64,000 bases of DNA from Tipula vernalis (taxonomy: Eukaryota > Arthropoda > Insecta > Diptera > Tipulidae), in the NCBI GenBank assembly GCA_958295665.1, contig OY282560.1:147428091-147492090 (forward strand), in the 5' to 3' direction. Below, one piece after another: positions 58,871-64,000 of this stretch. The notes beneath the pieces were generated by a model. That model saw nothing but the letters and a program-made list of their open reading frames with translations, ran no database searches and was not told where the DNA came from. Each line of letters starts with the position of its first letter. Within the stretch, counting starts at the first letter, position 1. Both the position numbers and the translations under genes were made by a program.

Positions 58871-60059
58871 GTATCTGATTTTGAGAGTAAATGACACGAA
58901 GCATCTTGCAACTCAATGCTCTGACGATTTCTAAGTATATCGATAAAGCATCACCAATTTCGAATATAATTTTTAAAAAATCAAAAATTTCGAAATAATC
59001 TCAAAAATGTCGGATTTTCAAAGTATATCTTGAATATTCTTGAAAGTTGAGAAATATCGAATTATCCGTAAGTATTGTTAAAAAATTGTATAAGCATAAA
59101 ATATGTATTTGCAAAAATTGTTTGATGCTTTCAATTCAATTTTTTTTTCAAGCTTCTCGCGGAAATACGATTTTACAAAAGGTGACGGAATTTTCGCTAA
59201 AATTTAGAATATTTGTTCTCAAAGTTAATCATCAATCATAAAAAGCTTTTAGTTTTAAGAGGTTTTCAACCAAACCTTTTAACTGTAAAATTTAATATTA
59301 TAAAGGAAGTTGGTATTTAGGATAAATTTGGAATATTTGTGTTCAATGAGCTTTAAGCTTGATAATTAAATTGTACCTTTTGGGTGTGAACTTAATATTT
59401 GTGATTTTTTTCAAAAATAGTTTCTGTTAAAATGTTTTATTTTGCATAAAATGTCAAGAACTATTAGTTTTAAGAGCTTTCAATTAGGAAGCTTTCTAAA
59501 CCAAATCATTTTACTCAGAAATTCGACTTTCCAAAGGGCAACGGAATTTAGGGACAACTTAGTATATTTGTTCTCAATGTAAATTATCAAGAGCTTTTAG
59601 TCAAACCAAACCATTTTACTAGAAAACTTGGTATTATAATATAAGCTTTCGTTTATAAAGCTTTTGAATCAAACCATTTTACTCGAATGTCACAGAAATG
59701 GGATTGTCTTGCTGTACTTAAAAGCTTACTAGATATATTTTACTTCTAAATCTTGACAATATTATTTGCCACCAGCAAAGTATTTTACTTAAAGACACCT
59801 GAGGAGGAATTGTTGCAATTTGGAAGGAGTATTAACCGTATAAATAAATTTCATCGAAAAATTCAACATTACCTTGGAGCATATGCCTATGAAGTTTATA
59901 CTATATTTTATTAAAATTGTTTTAGTCTGATTTTAGTAAATTCTTCACGTGGGCACACAACGGGATGAATATTTTACTAAAGCAGTACTAAACTGCAACT
60001 ATCGCTACTCAAATAATGACACTTAGGGGAATTAAGTTGATCAGGTTTTATACAAAGTT
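58871..60059. other. Gene-less stretch with degenerate repeats
   Basis: 58890-59060 has TCGAATATAATTT, ATTTCGAAATAATCTC and AAAATGTCGG words resembling those within the hAT-like element at 14.1-14.8 kb. 59140-59700 has recurrent GCTTT(TA)AG, AACCAAA(C/T)CATTTTACT and TTAG(A/T)ATATTTGTTCTCAA words, suggesting four or five old tandem units. No gene. Confidence 0.45.
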
Positions 60060-61505
60060 ATTGTGATATAAGACCAAAATATAAAATTAGTTGCTTATTT
60101 AAAATTGGTTTACTGGCCCAAGAACACAATTGCAAAAATTTAGGAAGATCTATATGACTTTGCTACCCTTAGTATTAAAACCTAAAAATCTCAATTTACT
60201 ACTAAGGCCGAAATATAAAATTAAATGTTTAATTAAAAAAAATTTATTGGCCCAAAATCACATGATGGCTATCGTTTAAACTATGGATTCATCTAAATCT
60301 ATGCAAAAAATTAGCAAGTTCTATAGGACTTTGCTTCCCTTATAGTATTTCTAATCTCAATTTACTACTAAGGCCTAAAAATCTCAATTTACTACTATTA
60401 TAAAATTAAATGTTTAATTAAAAAAATTTTACTAGACCAAAATCACATAATGGCTATCGGTTAAGCTGTGGATTCAGCTATATCTATGCAAAAAATTTGG
60501 AAGTTCTGTTGGACTTTGCTACCCTTAGCATTAAAAACTAAAAATCTCAATATTGTACTACTAAGGCCGAAATATAAACATAAATGTTTAATTAAAAAAA
60601 TTTTACTGGACCAATATAACATAATGGCTCTCGGTTAAGCTATGGATTCAGCTATATTTAAGCAAAAAATTTGGAAGTTCTGTTGGACTTTGCTACCCTT
60701 AGCATTAAAAACTAAAAATTTAAATTTACTACTAAGGCGGAAATATAACATTAAATGTTTAATTAAAAAAATTTTACTGGACCAAAATCACATGATGGCT
60801 ATCGGTTAAGCAATGGATTCAGCTATATCTATGCAAAAATTTGAAGGTTCTGTTGGACTTTGCTACCCTTAGCATTAAAAACTAAAAATTTCAATTTACT
60901 ACTAAGGCCGAAATATTAAATTAAATGATTAATTAAAAAAAAATTATTGGCCCAAAATCACATGATGGCTGTTGGTTAAGCTATTGATTCAGCTATATAT
61001 AAGCAAAAAATTAGGAAGTTCCATTGGACTTTGCTACACTTAGTATTAAAAACTAAAAACCTCAATTTACTACTAAGGCCCAAATAAAAAATTAAATGTT
61101 TAATTTAAAAAATTTACTGGCCCAAAATCACATGATAGCTATTGATTAAACTATAGGCTTAGCTATATCTATGCAAAAAATTAGGAAGTTCTATTGGACT
61201 TTGCTACACTTAGTATTAAAATTAAATGTTTCATTAAAAAAAATTTACTGGCCCAAAATCACATAATGGCTATCGGCTAAGCTATATTTTCAGCTATATC
61301 TATGCAAAAAATTTGGAAGTTCTGTTGGACTTTGCTACCGTTAGTATTAAAAACTAAAAATCTCAATTTACTACTAAGGCCGAAATATAAAATTAAATGT
61401 TTAATTAAAAAAATTCTATTGGCCCAAAATCACATGAAGGCTATCGGTTAAGCTATGGGTTCAGCTAAATCCATGCCAAAAATTAGGAAGTTCTGTTGGA
61501 CAGTT
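60060..61505 (+). repeat. ~171-bp tandem array, about nine units
   Basis: The anchor GACTTTGCTAC starts at 60156, 60327 (GACTTTGCTTC), 60512, 60686, 60856, 61027, 61197 and 61328, and a last truncated match is at 61499. Intervals are 171, 185, 174, 170, 171, 170, 131 and 171. Conserved words include TCAATTTACTACTAAGGCC, AATTAAATGTTTAATTAAA and CCAAAATCACATGATGGCTA. The 185 unit carries a small internal duplication (TTTACTACTAAGGCC twice), and the 131 unit an approximately 40-bp deletion. All units face the same way. Confidence 0.95.
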
Positions 61506-62815
61506 GAATAAATACCAAATTTCTGTTTTATTAAATAATTTTGGGGAAAATTTATTAATAATATGCGACACACCAATTTTATTTTTAAAAAATCTTTGAC
61601 AGATATAGCAATAATCGTTGTCATACATATAAAGTTGAGTTAACCTAGAATAACTCTTTCATGGAAACATGATCATTCATCATTTCGAGAATATCACCTA
61701 CTTATTGCAACGCTTAGTTAAGTAGTCTCATAGTAAATACGAAAATTTGAATTTCGATCATGGGCATTACCTGTATCAAGTGTGATCTTGTCTCAGCCAA
61801 AAAACGATTAGAAACGTGAGCTGTAAACCAAAACTCCAAAATCGGCGAAACCAATTATTCACCTGTGTTACCTTTATTAACTGCCAAATCTACATCAAAT
61901 TATTTATTGTTCACCAAAATATTCGGAGTATGCGTACAAATTTTAATTTATTTTTTGGCGAATGTAGCTGTGCTTGAATCATTGCCACAAATCATTTTAT
62001 TGAGTGAGGTTTCCACTAATCAGGATGAGCTGGACCAGGATTCAAAATTTACTACAATTGCAACTCTACGTGTAGAGCCGGTTGAGTGGTTTTATTTATA
62101 AGCTAAGTGATTAATGATGATATTGTTTCATTTATTAGTTTAAATAGTGCTGACATTATTCAAATAATTTGAGTGCAATCTCAGTGGAATCATGTTCATA
62201 CATGACATGATATATCGACATATCATCCTTTTTCCACTTGATTACGAATCTCGGATGTACGAGGCCAATCGGTTGAACGGGGAGATCCGTATCGTTGCCC
62301 AAATATATAACTCTGCCACCATCTCGGAGAGGAGTTAGTTTGGGGGCATGTGATCAATGGAGGGTGAACCGGTAAGACCAATATGCTGCGGCTGAAAAAA
62401 TGACGGGATTTGATTTAAGGTCAGCTTTTTCTTCTAGATTTTCTTCTACAGTTTTATTGTAGGCGTGTACTGACCTACAATATATTCACAAATTGACAAC
62501 GATCACATTTTTACGCAAAAAGTTAGAAACACATAAGCACAGTTTCTGTTTGCAGTGTCATCTTTTGTGCGTGACGATAACTAATATAAAAAATACTAAG
62601 AGGAATGTGACATTACAAAATGTGGGTTTTGCAGCTACGAATGTAATTGACCGAAACTTTCCAGCCGAAAGTTGATAGTTAACAAAATATATGAAATGAA
62701 TTAAAAAGTTTTGTCAATAGTAGTGGAAAACTTTGTTCCTTTGGTGGAAAATGTCGGAAAATCAGTAAAATCCAAAAAATATTTAAAATTTGAATAAAAC
62801 CATCCTTCATACCCT
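61506..62815. other. Gene-less stretch
   Basis: No gene is recognised. A 78-codon hydrophobic frame at 61865-62101 has no recognisable family, codon evidence or context and is not called. Confidence 0.35.
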
Positions 62816-62970
62816 GGACACACTGCGATTTAATAAAACCGATTCAGGGGATTTTTCGAGACTAGTCGCAGTGTAGCAACCTCGATTTTAGTTAGCTAAT
62901 CCCTTTGCTTTTGCGTAGAATACCTAAAATAGTTTAGCTAAATCGGATTTATTAATCCACAGTCTGTATT
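62816..62970. repeat. Possible short MITE-like inverted repeat
   Basis: The left word CACTGCGATTTAATAAAACC with GATTCAG and the right word (complement) GACTGTGGATTAATAAATCC with GATTTAG pair imperfectly (about 20 of 26). The interior has no coding. Weak call. Confidence 0.35.
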
Positions 62971-63283
62971 GGGTATTAGAGTGTACATCTGCAGAGAGAT
63001 GGTACTTGCGTGATTTGTCAATAGCTAAAGCAACACGTAACACTCTAGAGGCTGATTTTATACAAATTTAGCTGTTAACAAGTCACATCAATGCAATCCA
63101 TCTCCAGACACAACATTCTAGAGGCTGATTTTACACAAATTTTCTAATGACTTTTGGAAATCGAATTTTCCCAGATTTCCCACAAGGAACTTCAACAGAA
63201 TTTTTTTCCTGCGACAGCTATTAAAAAACCATAGTAATGCTGTCCATCTCCAGACATGACGCTAAATGGTATTTACTTTGTCT
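62971..63283. repeat. 73-bp-period degenerate repeat
   Basis: CTAGAGGCTGATTTTA begins at 63045 and again at 63118, 73 bp apart. ATGCAATCCATCTCCAGACA at 63091 reappears as ATGCTGTCCATCTCCAGACA at 63237, which is 146 bp (twice 73) away. At least three decayed units are therefore likely. Confidence 0.6.
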
Positions 63284-63288
63284 CCATG

Positions 63289-63536
63289 GGGCCTATTCTC
63301 GAATTCCACATCCATTTTCCACATGTGGACATCTGACAAAACTCATAAAAATTGAATTTTTTCGGTACCAAGGGAATATTTCCGAATGGGTAAAAGCATG
63401 TGGAAAAATTCCCCATATAGGAAAATGTTAATGCCGCATGTGTTCTATATACGAATTACAATTTTCGAACCATTTTTTGACAACTTTGACAGATGTCAAC
63501 ATGTGGAAAATGGATGTGAAATTCGAGAATAGGCCC
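63289..63536. mobile_element. 248-bp MITE with ~50-bp terminal inverted repeats and 5-bp TSD
   Basis: The left end GGGCCTATTCTCGAATTCCA, continuing CATCCATTTTCCACATGTGGACATCTG, is matched by the right end read inward: GGGCCTATTCTCGAATTTCA, continuing CATCCATTTTCCACATGTTGACATCTG. CCATG lies outside both ends (63284-63288 and 63537-63541), a 5-bp TSD. The non-coding core is AT-rich. It interrupts sequence beside a LINE fragment. Confidence 0.88.
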
Positions 63537-64000
63537 CCATGTCCGCTTTAGAATGGGTCACTATGGAATCAGATTCGTCGAGCAAATAAAGTTCTTCATC
63601 TAGTTCTAATGGTGAATGGTCCACTTAAACATGAAGTTAAGTGGGTGTCCAAATACAGTATTAATCCGACGCAGGTGAAGGTTATACCAGATAAAACTAT
63701 GCTAGAAGGTGAAATGGATGACGAATGCAGATCTCTGATAAGAGTGGCACATTTTCGTGGGTTGATTTCTAGGAAAGCAAATCCCAGGGCGTCGATTAAT
63801 TCCTTAATGATGTGATATTACGAGTGATGAGAATGATGTCATTGGCGCAAGCGAGTATGAGCGGTAGTTGGAGGTTTACTCTTTGTCCTAGTTTAAGTTG
63901 GAGAACTGTTTGGCAACGATCATAAGTTTTTCATTTAGTATAAAGTTAAAAATTCTGGGACATAGTGAGCATCGCTGTTTTACTTCTTTGTTCTGTTTGA
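63537..64000 (-). pseudogene. LINE RT fragment, runs off the window
   Basis: Minus-strand reading from the window edge gives EVKQRCSLCPRIFNFILNEK, a decayed GVKQGdPLSPLLFNl-type block. In other frames LPLILACANDIILIT (the family has YADDi.l) and FAFLEINPRKCATLI (GL.iNprKc) follow. This order is the RT palm of R2/R4/RTE-like LINEs rather than Jockey. Several frameshifts and a missing catalytic Asp (AND for ADD) mark it as dead. The upstream part lies outside the window. Confidence 0.65.

Noticed and set aside
61865..62101. 78-codon hydrophobic frame
   Set aside because: No signal-peptide logic, family resemblance or splice context; length is within chance expectation.

Overview
This window looks like nuclear DNA of a higher fly (Diptera, probably Schizophora). 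It is strongly AT-rich. It carries long CAA, GAT and TAA microsatellites and TACATATGTATGTA-like runs typical of fly introns, and a fly-type transposon mix: BEL/Pao, Jockey, piggyBac, hAT and Tc1/mariner. I cannot name the species. I see no intact host protein-coding exon, no rRNA or tRNA gene and no CRISPR array. The simplest reading is an intron or intergenic region of a host locus, greatly expanded by repeats.

Layout. Four islands of apparently unique, microsatellite-bearing sequence rich in GATC words (about 1-5016, 16060-18240, 31085-33220 and 48650-51310) alternate with blocks of transposon debris and tandem repeats. Block 1 (5.0-16.1 kb): a 161-bp tandem array with an inverted leading unit, a DUF7869-like pseudogene with intron-like gaps, a LINE reverse-transcriptase (RT) scrap, and a mariner-like transposase fragment split by a 1.94-kb hAT-like element with an 8-bp target-site duplication (TSD). 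Block 2 (18.2-31.1 kb): a decayed mariner-like transposase, an inverted tandem repeat, a 300-bp palindrome, two LINE scraps, an unidentified decayed coding region, a degenerate tandem repeat of about 280 bp and a mariner scrap. Block 3 (33.2-48.6 kb): an inverted ~184-bp tandem array, a mariner N-terminal scrap, a tandem array of 156-176-bp units, a 160-bp MITE and a rearranged BEL/Pao retrotransposon with both LTRs and a tRNA-Tyr-type primer-binding site. Block 4 (51.3-64 kb): LINE fragments, a clean nested insertion (piggyBac inside a 5'-truncated Jockey that has a 15-bp TSD), a ~171-bp tandem array, a 248-bp MITE with a 5-bp TSD, and a LINE fragment running off the window end.

How the parts relate. 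The window records layered insertions: host intron, then LINE and mariner copies, then hAT, Jockey and piggyBac. The piggyBac element is the youngest-looking element with coding capacity; its transposase frame is broken only by one in-frame TGA. The most unusual theme is repeated foldback architecture. Three unrelated tandem-repeat loci (5.0, 21.4 and 34.2 kb) each contain units in both orientations, and there is also a separate long palindrome (23.1 kb). Such loci would form long hairpins if transcribed.
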